Shown: positions 1-23,402, counted from the stretch's first letter. The stretch: 64,000 nt of DNA from Amorphochlora amoebiformis (GCA_054601695.1 BAAHQB010000122.1:372001-436000), one strand, 5' to 3'. Notes: generated by a model from the sequence alone, not told the origin. Numbers and translations: made by a program.

Positions 1-97
1 CATATATAGATCTAAATTTGAACTGCATAATGTATGTTAGTGTATATAAATGATACCTTCATTAATCGTTTTAATATATATTTATTTGTATATGTAT

Positions 98-160
<63 letters not shown>

Positions 161-374
161 ATATATGTGTATATATGTGTATATTGTGAACGTACATATA
201 AATACATATGTATTATACATATATAGATCTACATTTTAACTGCATAATGTATGTTAGTGTATATAAATGATACCTTCATTAATCGTTTTAATATATATTT
301 ATTTGTATATGTATATTATACCTTGCAATAGTGTACATGTATACCTTCGTTCATAATAGAATCTTAGTGGATAT

Positions 375-576
<202 letters not shown>

Positions 577-580
577 GTAC

Positions 581-3031
<2,451 letters not shown>

Positions 3032-4122
3032 CTATTGAATACCGAGGTAACCACGATGAGAACTAGGGTTAGGGTTAGGGTTAGGGTTAGAAAAGGGTTA
3101 AGGGTTAGGGTTAGGATTAGAGTTAGGATACAACTAAGAATTAGAGTTAGGGTTAGAGTTAGGTTTGGGGTTAGGTTTATGCTAGGGTTGCGATAAAACT
3201 AACAGTTAGGGTTAGGTTTGTAGTTAATGTTAGGATTAGCGTTAAGAGTTAAGGTTAGATTAGAACTAAGAGTTAGGGTTAGGGTTGGAATTAGGGTTAG
3301 GGTTGGAATTAGGGGATAGGGTTGGTATTAAGGTTAGGGTTGGAATTAATGGTTAGGGTTGGAATTAGGGTTAGGATTGGAATTAGGGTTAGGGTTTAGA
3401 AATTACCCTTTGAATACCAGGTCAGAAGCTCCTCGTAGAATAAAGCAAGGCTAGGGTTAGGATTAGCTTAATACATATATATGTGTATATATATACACAC
3501 ATATATATATATATATTTAATATTTCGGGCCGGAAATAAAGTCAGGATGGGGTAGTGAGAGTAGGGTTAAGGTTTCGAGCTACAGTCTGGAATGTATATA
3601 TCACATGTATACTAGATATGAATACAATAATACTTAGATTTTCATAATAAGAAGTTGATAACAAGTAAGGTGGTTAGCACATGTGAACAATACATATGGC
3701 TAAATGAACAAATATACATATGTACGTGTACGTGTATATATATTATACATATACATATATATATATATATATGTGTATATATATATATATTATATATATA
3801 AATATATATATATATATATAAGTATTAAGGTATGTGTGTGGGGTTAAGGTTGGATTTCAAGATATAGACAAGGTAACCCCATATAACTTAAGAATTGGGG
3901 TTATGGGATAGGTTATTAAGATTAGGGTCATGCCTACTAACGGGGTTAGGGTTTGGAACTGGGCAAGGTTTTAGGAACATATATGCATACGAACATATAT
4001 AATATATATATATATATATCTATATCTATATATATATATATAAATATATATAATCAAATACAAAAATACATATGTAACATATTCACACACATTCACATAC
4101 ATATATATATATATATATATCA

Positions 4123-4157
<35 letters not shown>

Positions 4158-4337
4158 CATACATAATAAATATCATACAGACATATAAATATTCAATCCA
4201 GAGAATTGATTACCGTTGATTATGGAATGGTAGAGCTATAAGGTCCGTCCATAGTCGCAAATAGTATCCAAGTTCAAGGATTCGACCCTGTCATCCAGTT
4301 CGGGTTAGGGTTAGGGTTAGGGTTAGGGTTAGGATCA

Positions 4338-4430
4338 GATTATTCAGCATGTCTTAGTCCTAGGACCATTGACTCCTCCACTGGGTGGGGCGATATTGCT
4401 GTTTGGGATAACAGCAGATCGTGATGATGG
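4338..4430. repeat. dispersed ~100-bp element linked to telomere repeats (three copies)
   Basis: GGATCAGATTATTCAGCATG, then TCTTAGTC..AGGACCATTGACTCCTCC and ..GTTTGGGA..CAGATCGTG. Copies: 4338-4430, 9588-9632 (short) and 19934-20030. Each is flanked by TTAGGG on the same strand. Confidence 0.8.
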
Positions 4431-4744
4431 GTGTGTTGAGTGGTGGAGAGATGGGGTGTTGTGGGCATGAGGGTGTGGTATGCGTGTAAAAATTGTGTGA
4501 TGCGGCTTTGTGTGGGGGTGTGTTTGTGTGTTTTTGTTTTTGTTTCTGCTGCTCTGAGAGCATTTCTTCTTAGTGTGATATTTTTAAAGAATGTTCTTAG
4601 AGAGGTAGTGATCAGCTTTTGGCGCGATGGATTTTGAGATGGGGTTAGGGTTAGGGTTAGGGTTAGGTTAGGGTATGGGTTAGGGCTGTGTGTTGACCTT
4701 TGCGGCGGCTTCTGAGGTTCTGATGTTATGTTTGTATGTAAATA

Positions 4745-4794
<50 letters not shown>

Positions 4795-4842
4795 TATGTA
4801 CATATGATACATATACACACGTACAAACATATATATGTAATT

Positions 4843-4923
<81 letters not shown>

Positions 4924-5577
4924 GTATATACGTTTAAATATCTATACACACAAATACACACACACATACATAATACATGGATTTATATACATGGATAAAT
5001 ATGTATATAAATGTGATAAATCACAAAGATACACACATACATAATACATGTATTTATACATATATATACATCGACAAATATTCATATAAATATGATAAAT
5101 ATAGTATTTACCCAGGTATCCATATCACAGCATCATAGCGAGAGGCTGCTCGAGCTGTGAACCTTCTAACCTGATGACATATATATAGTATATATAGTAT
5201 GTTATATATATATATATATATATTTAACGCGAAATAGGTTTATCTTTCTTAACCACTTTCGAATCTGAAGGTTTAATAAATATAAATAATATGCATATAT
5301 ATATATATATATATATATAAATTATTTGAATATATATAAGTGTATTTTTATATCTCTAGATTTATAATATATATATATATATATATAAATCCGAAAACAG
5401 GTACAAGATTCTATTATTCTCGTTAGCAGTCCCGGAATTTTAAAACATCCTCTCAAATGTGCCACACATGCGAAAGGGAATTCAGAGAATTCAACAATCG
5501 AAGTGGAAAGCTATCTCCCCTCTATCTCCCTTTATATGTGGTAGTTACATATATACATATATGAAATTGAATAATGT

Positions 5578-5608
<31 letters not shown>

Positions 5609-5639
5609 AGACTTTATATATATATACATATATGTTATA

Positions 5640-5683
<44 letters not shown>

Positions 5684-5890
5684 TATGTATGCATATGTTC
5701 ACATATATATATATATATATATACATACATATTATATATGTATATATATTATGATATTTAGATAGCTATATATTCTATTATGTAGATATAAATGCATATG
5801 TATACACACAAAGACATCTAGATATAATATATCTGTATATGTATATATCTCAAAGTTTACACGTATAATATATATATTATATGTATATAC

Positions 5891-5968
<78 letters not shown>

Positions 5969-6022
5969 TTTTACATATGTAGATATAGATGTGTAGATAT
6001 ACATATATATTCATAGACATAC

Positions 6023-6089
6023 CAGATCGTCCACACCCAAAGTAGGATCTCCAACTACGCATTGAACTGAACTCTATATATATACATAC

Positions 6090-6173
<84 letters not shown>

Positions 6174-6473
6174 TGCTACACACTGAACCAAGTTTATATA
6201 TATATATATATTGTATGTATAGGACGTCATGTGTATATATATATATATATTTATATAAATATATATATACTTATGTGTATATAAATATATATATGTGTAT
6301 TATATGTATATATATAATGGTAAAGGGTAAGGATTAAGGTTAGAGTTTTAATACACGTAATTATGTATGTATAATAACATATACGTATATTACTATGTAT
6401 TTACAAGTGATCTTTATATGAAATAATATAGGTACGAATATATGTATATATTTATGTACATATATATTCACAT

Positions 6474-6516
<43 letters not shown>

Positions 6517-6594
6517 TTACATAGTAAATACATATCTATATTTATATCAATAAACCTGAAGAGTTTCATTCCGAAGAGACTTTCGTTCCATAAG
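6023..6594 (-). CDS. two candidate exons (30 codons)
   Basis: Exons 6594-6556 ([13 protein letters not shown]) and 6073-6023 ([17 protein letters not shown]) are both phase 0 to 0, with acceptors in TTTCAG and TATAG and donors GTTTAT and GTATGT. A degraded copy of the 5' edge of the second exon lies at about 6170-6195. An island at 5400-5560 is open on both strands: the plus frame has a [11 protein letters not shown] motif, the minus frame reads [11 protein letters not shown]. Neither is assigned. Confidence 0.4.
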
Positions 6595-6599
6595 CTGAA

Positions 6600-7080
6600 A
6601 TTACAATTAGGATTAGGATTAGGGCCAGGCTTGGTTAGGGTTAGGTTTCGAATTACAATTAGAATTAGGGTTAGGGTTAGGGCTAGGCTTGTTTAGGGTT
6701 AGGTTTCGAATTACAATTAGAATTAGGGTTAGGGTTAGGGTTGGAATTACACTGAGGTTAGGGTTAGGGTTAGGCTTGGTTAGGGTAGGTTTCGAATTGA
6801 AATTAGAACTAGGGTTAGGGTTAACAATTAGGGTTACGATTAGGGTCAGGCGTGGTTAGAGTAAAGTTTGGAATTACAATTAGAATTAGGGTTAGGGTTG
6901 AAATTACAATTAGGGTTAGGGTTTGGGCTACATTTAGGCTACAATTAGGGTTAGGGACAGATAGATGTAGGGCTGGGGCAGGGTAAGTCAATATTGTTCT
7001 GGTTAGGGTTAGAGTTAGGGTTAGGGTTAGGGTTAGGGTTAGGGTTGGGGTTAGGTTAGGGTTAGGGTTAGGTGCGAATG
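6600..7080 (+). repeat. TTAGGG repeats with an ~80-bp higher-order unit
   Basis: The unit GGTTTCGAATTACAATTAGA recurs three or four times between hexamer runs. Confidence 0.9.
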
Positions 7081-7179
7081 ACGGGTAAGGTTAACGGCGA
7101 GTGGATGGAGAGTAGTATCGAAGAAGGAGATCAACGCAGACAAAGAGGAAATAATAGGGAGAGATTACTTTAAAGAGGG

Positions 7180-7239
<60 letters not shown>

Positions 7240-7349
7240 TACATATACATATCTATATATATATATATGTGTATACATATATATATACTACATATACAGA
7301 TATATATATATATATATACATACATATATATATATATATATGCATGTGA

Positions 7350-7720
7350 CAAAGAGCGCTAGAGAGAATACAAAGAGGGAGAGGGCACGACAGAGAGTGA
7401 AAAGACGAGAGATGCATACAGATAGAGAACGACACAGATAAAGAGAGCAATAGAGAGAGCGCAAAATAGTGAGAGAGAGAGAGAGAGCGATAGAGAAGAC
7501 ATCGAGAGAGCGACTTACAGAGAGAGAGAAAGCGCGACACACACAGAGAGAGGGCAGGCAGAGAGAGGACGACTCACATAGAGAGAAAGAGACACCGAGC
7601 ACACATAGAGAGAGAGAGCGCGGAGACACACAGAGACAGAATGACACAGATTGAGAGAAAAAGATTTATGACACACACACACACACAGAGAGAGAGAAAG
7701 AGAGATAAATATAGAGATAA
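7350..7720. repeat. GA/AC-rich simple repeat
   Basis: A degenerate (GA)n block with ACACAC runs; open frames in it are repeat translations. Confidence 0.9.
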
Positions 7721-7743
7721 GCATAAAAAAGGAGAGAACATAC

Positions 7744-8164
7744 AGGCACATGAACATAGGAGAGAGGAGAAATGTGGACAACCTCAAGATCAAGCATACG
7801 AGGGTGCCATTTTGCGTTTGGGCTTATTTCCTTACGACTCGCGGAGTGGGGAACAAGAGGAGGTACAGATTCCTGGGTATATATTATAAATGTAATATTT
7901 ACATATGTTATATGAATATGTGTATATCTTATGTGTAATATGTACGTATATTGTATGAATATGTATGTGTGTATGTAGATATAATATATATATATATATG
8001 TATGTATGTATATGTGTGTGTGTGTTGTATACCTCTGATATCCATAGTTTAGGGTCAAGCCAGTTCACACCCTGAGGATTCATTCCGCTTCTGTTTGCAC
8101 CTATGTATATATATATATGTATATATATATGTATATGAATATATCATATATACATGTTATATAT

Positions 8165-8199
<35 letters not shown>

Positions 8200-8395
8200 C
8201 ATATGTACATGTATATGTATACACATGTATATATCACATATACATGTATGCATATGTACTATGAGCTTATATTGTGTACAGATAAATTATGTATCATGCA
8301 TTACATACATATATATATATATACACACACACACATATATATATATACATATATATATTTATATATATATAAAGAGACGGATAAGCAGAGAGGAA

Positions 8396-8444
<49 letters not shown>

Positions 8445-8590
8445 ATGCGTATCAATATAAAAGAATGCATTAGAATTAAATATATATTTATATATGTGTA
8501 CATATGTATATATATATATATATACGAAACAAAATACAATAATGTATCATGACTATATATACATATAAATACATATATGTATATATGTAA

Positions 8591-8640
<50 letters not shown>

Positions 8641-9728
8641 CAAATTTAATGCATGCATATTTTGGTTTACCATACAGACTCATGGACCCGTCATAAAACA
8701 CCTATATACATATATGTATATATATATATATATATATTGTATATATTATATATATATATATATATACATATATATGTATGTATGTTTATATATAGATTTA
8801 CGTATATATATACATATGTACATATATAAATGAATATATTATACATATATTACATTTACATACACGTACATATAAATGTACACGCTATATTTTGTTCACA
8901 TGCACATAATATTATATTCGGGAATCCAGTATATAAAATATACACATGCGAAAATAACTCGACCTTAACCTTAACCTTAATCCTAACCCCTAAACCTAAC
9001 CCTAACCCTAGCCTCAAACCCTATCCCTAAACCTAACTCTAACCCTAACCCTAACCCTAACCTAACCCTAACCCCAACCCTAACCCTAACCCTAACCCTA
9101 ACCCTAATCCTAACCAAGACTCTAACCTGAACTCTTCCTCGAGAGTCTGACGGCGCACGTATCACAAAACAAGGACACCGCGACATAGCACCCCACTAGG
9201 GTTAGGGTTAGGGTTAGGGTTACGGTTAGGGTTAGGGTTAGGGTTACGGTTAGGGTTAGGGTTAGTGCTAGGGTTAGGGTTGTGAGAACATGCAGAAGTG
9301 CTCGAATTGGATTAGGAAACGTTTGGTTACCGATAGAGATGTAACTTAGGTCTTGGGTTTATGTAAGAGCATGGAATACAAAATTGGAGAAGTTGAAGGG
9401 TTAGGGTTAGGTTAGGGTTAGAGTGAAGGTTTCTCAAATTGGATTAGAAAACGTTTGGTTATTAATAGAGATGGATGTTAGGGCCGGGGTTAATGTGAGA
9501 GCATGGAATTTAAGATGTTTGAGGTTAGGGTTAGGGTTAGGGTTAGGGTTAGGGTTAGAGTTGGCATTTGATTAGAGTTAGGATCAGATTATTCAACATG
9601 TCTTAGTCTTAGGACCATTGATTAGAGTTACAGTTAGGGTTAGGGTTAGGGTTAGGGTTAGGGTTAGTTGGGTTTGGGTTACTTTGGAAGTAGTGTAGTC
9701 AAAATCCTTGCGGGCTTTCATTTGGACT
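7744..9728 (-). CDS. downstream exons of the large minus-strand gene
   Basis: Exons 9344-9290, 9195-9127, 8701-8671, 8100-8033 and 7872-7744 join in phase for 117 codons. A further exon, 9728-9683 ([13 protein letters not shown]), lies upstream but does not join directly. Protein stretches: [77 protein letters not shown]. Cys and Trp are more frequent than in the upstream blocks, so this could be a folded domain; I do not recognise it. The last donor (GTATGT at 7743) opens into GA/CT repeat. Whether this belongs to the same gene as 17.2-11.1 kb is inferred from strand and order only. Confidence 0.5.
8963..9680. repeat. telomere-type repeats in both orientations
   Basis: CCCTAA at 8963-9115 and TTAGGG at 9197-9285 and 9395-9665, head to head around exon 9127-9195. 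A ~200-bp duplication (GATTAGGAAACGTTTGGTTA) lies at 9300 and 9430. Confidence 0.9.
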
Positions 9729-9878
9729 CTTTGGAAGTATTAAATTATATATATATATATATATATGTATATATTGTTCAATATTGTATACGAGTTAATT
9801 AATAAATATGTAGTGTATACGTTTATAAATATTTTTGAAATAACATATATACGTATATATACATATGTGTATCCATAT

Positions 9879-9911
<33 letters not shown>

Positions 9912-9984
9912 ATATATATATAAATATATATATAATCGTCTTAACACCTACATATATATTTACTGTTGAAACTGTTAATGTATA

Positions 9985-10015
<31 letters not shown>

Positions 10016-10153
10016 TCACAATTTAAACATACAACATCTTACCAGATTTTGACTTTACAAAGCAGAATGAATTCACACATTTATGCACAATTACACATAT
10101 CTATACATAAATATATACATATCTAGATAAACATATAGATATACATATACATA

Positions 10154-10199
<46 letters not shown>

Positions 10200-10341
10200 C
10201 ACAACCTAAACATACAACATCTTACCAGATTTTTGACTTTACAAAGCAGAATGAATTCATACGTATATACACATTTATACATATCTATACATACATATAT
10301 ACATATCTAGATAAACATATATAGATATGCATATCTATATT

Positions 10342-10392
<51 letters not shown>

Positions 10393-10551
10393 CACAATAT
10401 CTATACATACATATGTGCATATCTAGATAAATATATATATGTATGTATATGTATGTATATGTATATATATATACATACACATATAATATCGTAAACACAA
10501 CATATCTCCAGATTTCCACCCACTTGAGAAAATTGGAAGGCGGATTCACAC

Positions 10552-10631
10552 CCCGCGCGCACGCCTGTACGACCCCCGTGAACGAAACAACATAGATATT
10601 TCCCTACATTTTTCACATTTGTAAGGCTCTG
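10552..10631 (-). CDS. candidate exon with a zinc-finger-like CxxC
   Basis: Between an AG (CCCTAG) and a GTGTGA donor the frame reads EPYKCEKCREISMLFRSRGS, like the linker and first half of a C2H2 finger. The His pair is not in this exon. An adjoining segment (WVEIWRYVVF, about 10486-10531) resembles a unit repeated at 10013-10075 and 10196-10262. The frame does not obviously join its neighbours. Confidence 0.25.
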
Positions 10632-10793
10632 CTAGGGTTGGTTGGGTAGATTTGTGTGTGCGTGGGTGTAGGTTTATAGCCTGGGTTAGAATCACTGCTA
10701 GATTTGAGTTGGCACTAAATGTGTATGTATATATATATATACATTATATGTGGGTGTATATATATATATGAACATGTGTGTATGTATTTCTAA

Positions 10794-10834
<41 letters not shown>

Positions 10835-10872
10835 ATATGTGGGTGTATATATATGAACACGTGTGTATGTTT

Positions 10873-10916
<44 letters not shown>

Positions 10917-10967
10917 GGAAGGTTTGTAATTCAATTATGGACAGCGTCAGGTACGGATAGTGTTTCG

Positions 10968-11033
<66 letters not shown>

Positions 11034-11081
11034 GATAGCCTTCCTGAGAAGTTCTAGACTATTCTCGAAAGGTGTGCATAC

Positions 11082-17194
<6,113 letters not shown>

Positions 17195-17212
17195 CTATTA
17201 CAGATCCTATGA

Positions 17213-17256
<44 letters not shown>

Positions 17257-17513
17257 TATACAGTATATATTATATAATATTATATATATATATATATATG
17301 TGTGTGTATATATATATATATATATATTTCCATATTTGTATATATATAAAAAATAAATGCATGTACATACACAATGTATCTGCGTATATACGTGTAATAT
17401 ATATATATGCAATATGCACATGTGTATTGTTAAGACATGGAAAAAAACAGCATGAGGTGACGCAGTTTGAAGACTAGATATCGATATCGTAATGAAATAT
17501 CGTGTACGTATAC

Positions 17514-17791
17514 TATAGGGAGCTAGAGATCGCTGGAGATTCCAGAGATTCTTGGAGATCATCCTCTGGTCTGCTAGCACCCGGTAGTAACAGGGTTACA
17601 CGAGAGCTCAGTCGTTATCGTGCAGACAAAGGAAAATTGTTAAACATAAATTAATCGTAATCCAAATGGAGAAAAATTAATATCTAGACTATTGACTGGC
17701 CCTATACTACTGAGGGACCGCTGCATTGATAACACGTACATAGTATTTTATATATACGTAAATATATATATATATATATGTATGTATGTAT

Positions 17792-17856
<65 letters not shown>

Positions 17857-18401
17857 CATGTGTATATGTAAGCAATACATGTACAAATATACTCACATGT
17901 ACATTCATAAAAGACCTATATATAATATATATATATATATATTATATATGTCCATATAAATATATATACATATACACACATACACACACATATACATTTA
18001 CATACACGTACAACATCTATACATGTCCACACATATCTACACCCTCAATACCACCTTTCCGACTCTTCAAATTCGAATCGAGAGCCATATGTCGCACCCG
18101 AGGAGAAATTCGCACATGTTTTTTCCTCTGTCTTGGTCTCAGTTTCCTCTCCCTCCCCCCCTCTTTTCGCTCGGTTTCCTGGACCGGTACTCTCGTCGCT
18201 TGGCGTTGAGTTTTGGTGTCGTTCGAGTGAAATGTCAGGGGCTCTTTCCCAGTGCCGGATTGGGGGGGGGTACCGCTGAGGAGATGAGAATGTGTGGGTT
18301 TGTTTGATTAGATGGATGTGTGTGTGAAGATGTGGATGTACGGTATTTACACATACATACATATGTGTATATATATATATACATAGATGTACGTATGTAT
18401 A

Positions 18402-18440
<39 letters not shown>

Positions 18441-18605
18441 GTAATACATATCTATATATATATAAACATAAATATATACGAGAATATATGTATACATTAA
18501 CATGAATTGTGCAACATCTAATATTTATATTTATGGATTTTTATTTATATGCATGTGTGTATATATATGTATATATGTATATATATATATATATATATAT
18601 GCACA

Positions 18606-18650
<45 letters not shown>

Positions 18651-18708
18651 ATGTGTGTGTACCTGCTAGAGTTATTGTCAAGAGTTTGATAATTTTCATC
18701 TGTAGTAC
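17514..18708 (-). CDS. exons linking the two blocks of the large minus-strand gene, order unresolved
   Basis: Candidate exons: 18708-18663 (TTDENYQTLDNNSS), 18275-18055 (221 nt, very good acceptor in a CT-rich tract), 17915-17897, 17720-17646 (RSLSSIGPVNSLDINFSPFG) and 17573-17514 (RPEDDLQESLESPAISSS). The 221-nt exon is open in two frames. One (ERAPDISLERHQNSTPSDES) fits the exon after it; the other (GTGKEPLTFHSNDTKTQRQA) fits the exon before it. Not all junctions close, so at least one boundary is wrong or a small exon is missing. Content is again disordered and charged. Confidence 0.4.
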
Positions 18709-18756
18709 CTATATAATATATATGTAATATATATATACATATATATATATATACAT

Positions 18757-18799
<43 letters not shown>

Positions 18800-19009
18800 T
18801 ATATTTATATACATACAGAAATATACTTCCACATCACATATTTATAAACGTATGCATCCACGACTACATACCAGTCGTCACCCCAAAAGATCATCAAGAA
18901 AACGAAACAAGACAAAAACAGAGGAATCGAAACAAGACAAGAGGTGGCACGTAAACAAGCGAAAAAATATATATTTGAGAGAAAAAATGAGACGTGAGAA
19001 TAGAGGAAA

Positions 19010-19738
19010 AAAATGACATAAGAAGAGAGAGAGGGAAAAGACATATGAGAGTAGAGAAATTCACAAAGTGTAGACGTGAAGGCAGAGAGAGAGAGAGAAT
19101 GCGATAGAGCGGAGGGAGTGCAGGGAGGAGAGAGTGGGGCAGCGAAGCAAAATAGAAAGTAAGGGAAAAGTGAGATTGCGAATGAAAGGGATACCAACTA
19201 GGGAAAAGAGAGAGAGAGAAAGGATATACACATAGAGTCAAGGAGAAATTTATTCATAGAGAGAAAGTGAGAAACAAAGAGAGAGAGAGAGAAGAAAGAG
19301 AGAGAAAGAGAGTAGGAGAGAGAGAGGAGAAAGACTGACTGAGGGGGCAGTAGAAGAGAGGGAGAGAGGGAGAGAGGGAGAGAGGGAGAGAGGGAGAGAG
19401 GGAGAGAGGGAGAGAGGGGGAGAGGGAGAGAAAGAGAGGGAGAGAGGGGGAGAGGGAGAGAGGGGGAGAGGGAGAGAGGGGGAGAGGGAGAGAGGGGGAG
19501 AGGGAGAGAAGGAGAGAGGGAGAGGGGAGGAGAGGGGGAGAGGGAGAGGGAGAGAGAGGGAGGAGAGGGGGAGAGGGAGAGGGAGAGAGAGGGAGAGAGG
19601 GAGAGAGGGAGAGGGGAGGAGAGGGGGAGAGGGAGAGAGGGAGAGAGGGAGAGAGGGAGAAGGGAGGAGAGGGGGAGAGGGAGAGAGGGAGAGAGGGAGA
19701 GAGGGAGAGAGGGAGAGAGGAGAGAGGGGAGAGAGAAA
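19010..19738. repeat. ~730-bp purine-rich tract (GGGAGA)n
   Basis: The plus strand is almost pure A/G, with a tandem GGGAGAGA core from about 19350. In the sense of the minus-strand gene it is a CT-rich intron beginning at the donor after exon 19841-19740. The long hydrophobic or Ser/Leu/Pro frames here are translations of the repeat. Confidence 0.95.
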
Positions 19739-19739
19739 C

Positions 19740-20537
19740 GGAGAAAAATTTGAACGAAAGATTGTCTCCGAACCACTAGGACGATCAACGGTGATGTTGA
19801 ATATGCTACCCCTTTTTTTGGGCCTCTCTTGAGCTTGGTGTCTAGTTAGGGTTAGGGCTAGGGTTAGGGTTAGGGTTAGGGTTACGGTTAGGGTTAGGGT
19901 TAGGGTTACGGTTAGGGTTGGGGTTGGGGTTGGGATCAGAGTATTCAGCATGTCATAGTTCGAGGACCATTGACTTCTCCGCATTGGGGGGCTATAGTGA
20001 TGTTTGGGACCGCAGATCGTGTTGATGGGGTAAGGGTTCAGGATTACGGTTAGGGTTTAAGTTTAGGGTTAGGGTTAGAGCTAAGGTAGCTGAGGATTAG
20101 ACTGGACATTGGTGGCTAGGGTTCGCATTGCGAAAGAGAGGTTAGGATTCGGGGGTTACGATAGTTAGGGTAAGCTAATGTGAGGTAAAAGCTAGGTTTA
20201 GATTAGTTAGGATTACGGCTAGGGTTAGGGTTAGTGGGTTAGGGTTAGGTTAGTGGATTAGGTTAGGGTTAGGGTTAGGTTAGGGTTAGGGTTAGGGTTA
20301 GGTTAGGGTTAGGTTAGTTAGGGTTAGGGTTCAGGAGAGCTAGGGCTAGGTTAGTCAGGGTTAGGATTATGTTTGTTTAGGTTAGGGCGCTAGGTTAGTT
20401 AGGGTTATCGTTAGGGTTAGGGTTAGAGTTAGGGTTAGGGTTAGAGTTACGGTTAGGGTTAGAGTTAGGGTTAGGGTTAGAGTTAGGGTTACAGAGTAGG
20501 GGGACTCTCGTGGGAAAGAGGTTCAGGGTCTTCCGTC

Positions 20538-20580
<43 letters not shown>

Positions 20581-20592
20581 TATATATAATCT

Positions 20593-20624
<32 letters not shown>

Positions 20625-20657
20625 TATATATACATGTATATGTGTATGTATTATATT

Positions 20658-20694
<37 letters not shown>

Positions 20695-22255
20695 CATGTG
20701 TATTAATATATAAATAATATATATGTACATATATATATATATATATACATATACACACATATATATATATATTACACATTAGGATAGGTGGGGTATCTGA
20801 GAATGAGACAGAGAAAAAAGAGAGCGAAAGGAGAAGGGAAGAATGGACTAAAGCTAAAGAAGAGAGAAGTGAATAAAAAAAAGGTAAACAGAGATGAGAG
20901 AGACGAGTCAAAAATGCCTCGGAAAAAAAAAATCAAGAGCAGAAAAACTGCAAAAAACAGACAAAGAAACGAAAAATAAAATAAAAAAAATAAAGGAGAG
21001 AGTGTGCGAAGAAAAAAAAAAAAAAAAGGGCTGACAGAAGCAGAATACGAGATTAAAAAAAAATAAAAAAAAAAATATATGTCGTGTGGAAAAAAAAAAT
21101 ATGTTATCAGAGGAACAGAAATAAAAACAGAACAAAAAACTTCAATTGAAATCGTACATGTTCATATGTTCGATGTTCTCAGCCCTTCGAGCTTTCGGAG
21201 ATGCCAGAATCACAGCCGGTCGAGATGAAGCTACACAGGTAGGTTAGGGTTAGAGGGTTAGGGTTAGGGATAGGGTTAGGGTTAGGTTAGCGTTAGGGTT
21301 AGGGTTACGGGTAAGGTTAGGGTTGGGGTTAGGATTAGTTAGAGCATAGGGTTAGGGCAGTTTGATTGAAAAATAGAGAGGAATAGGGGGGGAAGGTCAG
21401 ATATGCGATTGAAAGTGGTTTGGGGAGGTTAATACAACATGCTTAGGGCTAGCGTTAGGATTCCATTTTGTTCAAGGTTGGGCTTAGAAGGGCTAGGGTT
21501 AGGGTTAGGGTTAGGGTTAGGGTTAGGGTTAGGGTTAGGGTTAGGGAGTGTGCTTGTGGTTAGGGCTGGGATGAGCTTTTGGGTTGAGATCGATCGTTCG
21601 GGGTTAGGGTTAGGGTTGCATGTTAATAATGATATGGTGGAGATAGGATTGTTAGGGTTAGGGTTAGGTTAGAGTTAGGGTTAGGTTAGGGTTAGGGTTA
21701 GAATTAGGGTTAGGGTTAGCATTAGGTCTAGGGTTAGGATTAGGGTTGGGTTAGGTTAGGGTTAGATTGGTATACCGGGAGAATTAGAAGGGTCACCGTG
21801 ATGAGGGCTAGCTGATATATTATAGGTATTATGTTAATGTATCCTAATGGAATTCCATATGAACGTACATATAATATCACATATATAGATTGTTAATATC
21901 TAATATATTAAAACCTAATGGACTTCCATATGAACGTACAATTGTTAATATCTGATATATTAAAACTCTACGGACTTCCATGTGAACGTACATATCATAT
22001 CAAATATACGAACTGTTAATATCTAATATATTAAACCTTAATGGACTTCCATACATATAATATCAAATATATAAATTGTTAATATCTAATGTATTAAAGC
22101 CTAAAATGGACTAGTGTTTATAATAACAAATATATGAACTATTACAATCTAATATATTAAAATGTAATATGTTAAAACCTAATGGACTTCCATATGAACG
22201 TGTTGATTGATGCCGCGGCGGTAATCCAGGCAAACGTATCTATGTGTGTTTATAT

Positions 22256-22337
<82 letters not shown>

Positions 22338-22722
22338 CATATATAATGTATATATATATATATATATATATTTAATACATATATATATTATATATATGTA
22401 TACATATATATTTATACATATATATATATATATATATATATGCATATTTATATCACATATTTGTAATAATATCATTAGATCCTCTCACAAGCAACCCCTC
22501 AAATCCTTAAGTATTCAACCCGAAAAATAAAAAATAAGTGAGAATCAGACACGAAAGAGGGCTAGCGTTAGGAATGGGTTCATATTAAATAGCTTAGAGT
22601 TAGGGAAATTAGCTAGGGTTAGGGTTAGAGCAAGAAGGTTAGGGTTAGGGTTAGGGTTAGGGTTAGGGTTAGATTATGATTAGGTTATGAACCTGGCTGG
22701 ATGATTGAATGCGACTGGACGA
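19740..22722 (-). CDS. six exons upstream in the same large minus-strand gene, low-complexity protein
   Basis: Exons: 22722-22693, 22505-22489, 22239-22179, 21230-21158, 20537-20493, 19841-19740; phases agree along the chain. The encoded segments are Ser/Pro/Arg-rich and look disordered: [68 protein letters not shown]. Acceptors are good and introns carry TTAGGG on the plus strand, i.e. CCCTAA in the sense direction. The intron after 19740 opens directly into a long CT-rich tract. Exon 21230-21158 is also open with good splice sites on the plus strand ([18 protein letters not shown]), so strand rests on chain phase. The first two exons are the weakest. Confidence 0.5.
19845..22680 (+). repeat. 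TTAGGG blocks in minus-strand introns
   Basis: 19845-19930, 20040-20490, 21240-21320, 21490-21760, 22610-22672. They contain variant units (TTACGG, TTAGAG). Confidence 0.9.
21840..22178 (-). repeat. tandem copies of the 3' half of exon 22179-22239 with its donor
   Basis: Four or five units of roughly 70-90 bp. Each contains (minus strand) CATATGGAAGTCCATTAG, then the GTTTTAATATATTAGATATT intron start. They lie downstream of the exon in the sense direction. Confidence 0.8.
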
Positions 22723-22836
22723 CTGTGTTGGGGTTAGAATTTTCTCAGAAAAAGATATAGCACGGTAGGGGAAGGGGCGAATGATAATTTTCATGGAAAG
22801 GGAGTAAATTTTTCCATGTATGTATGTGTATATATG

Positions 22837-22878
<42 letters not shown>

Positions 22879-22901
22879 ATGTATGTATATATTATATATA
22901 T

Positions 22902-23090
<189 letters not shown>

Positions 23091-23229
23091 ATGTATATGT
23101 ATGTACATATTGTATATATATATATATATATATGTATATATAATGCATATATACATACACACACATATATGTATATATGTATATATTTTATATATATATA
23201 TATTGTATGCAAAATATCTGAATATAATA

Positions 23230-23268
<39 letters not shown>

Positions 23269-23306
23269 TATATATAAATATATATTTATACACATATATA
23301 TTATAC

Positions 23307-23340
<34 letters not shown>

Positions 23341-23402
23341 GCATTTTAGAGAAATATGGTGGATTGATATATCAGAGGAGTGAGGGATAGCAAGAGACTT
23401 TG

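Noticed and set aside
19198-19984. Ser/Pro/Leu open frames of up to 244 codons
   Set aside because: Translation of the GGGAGA/CTCTCCC repeat; only 19740-19841 inside them looks like an exon.
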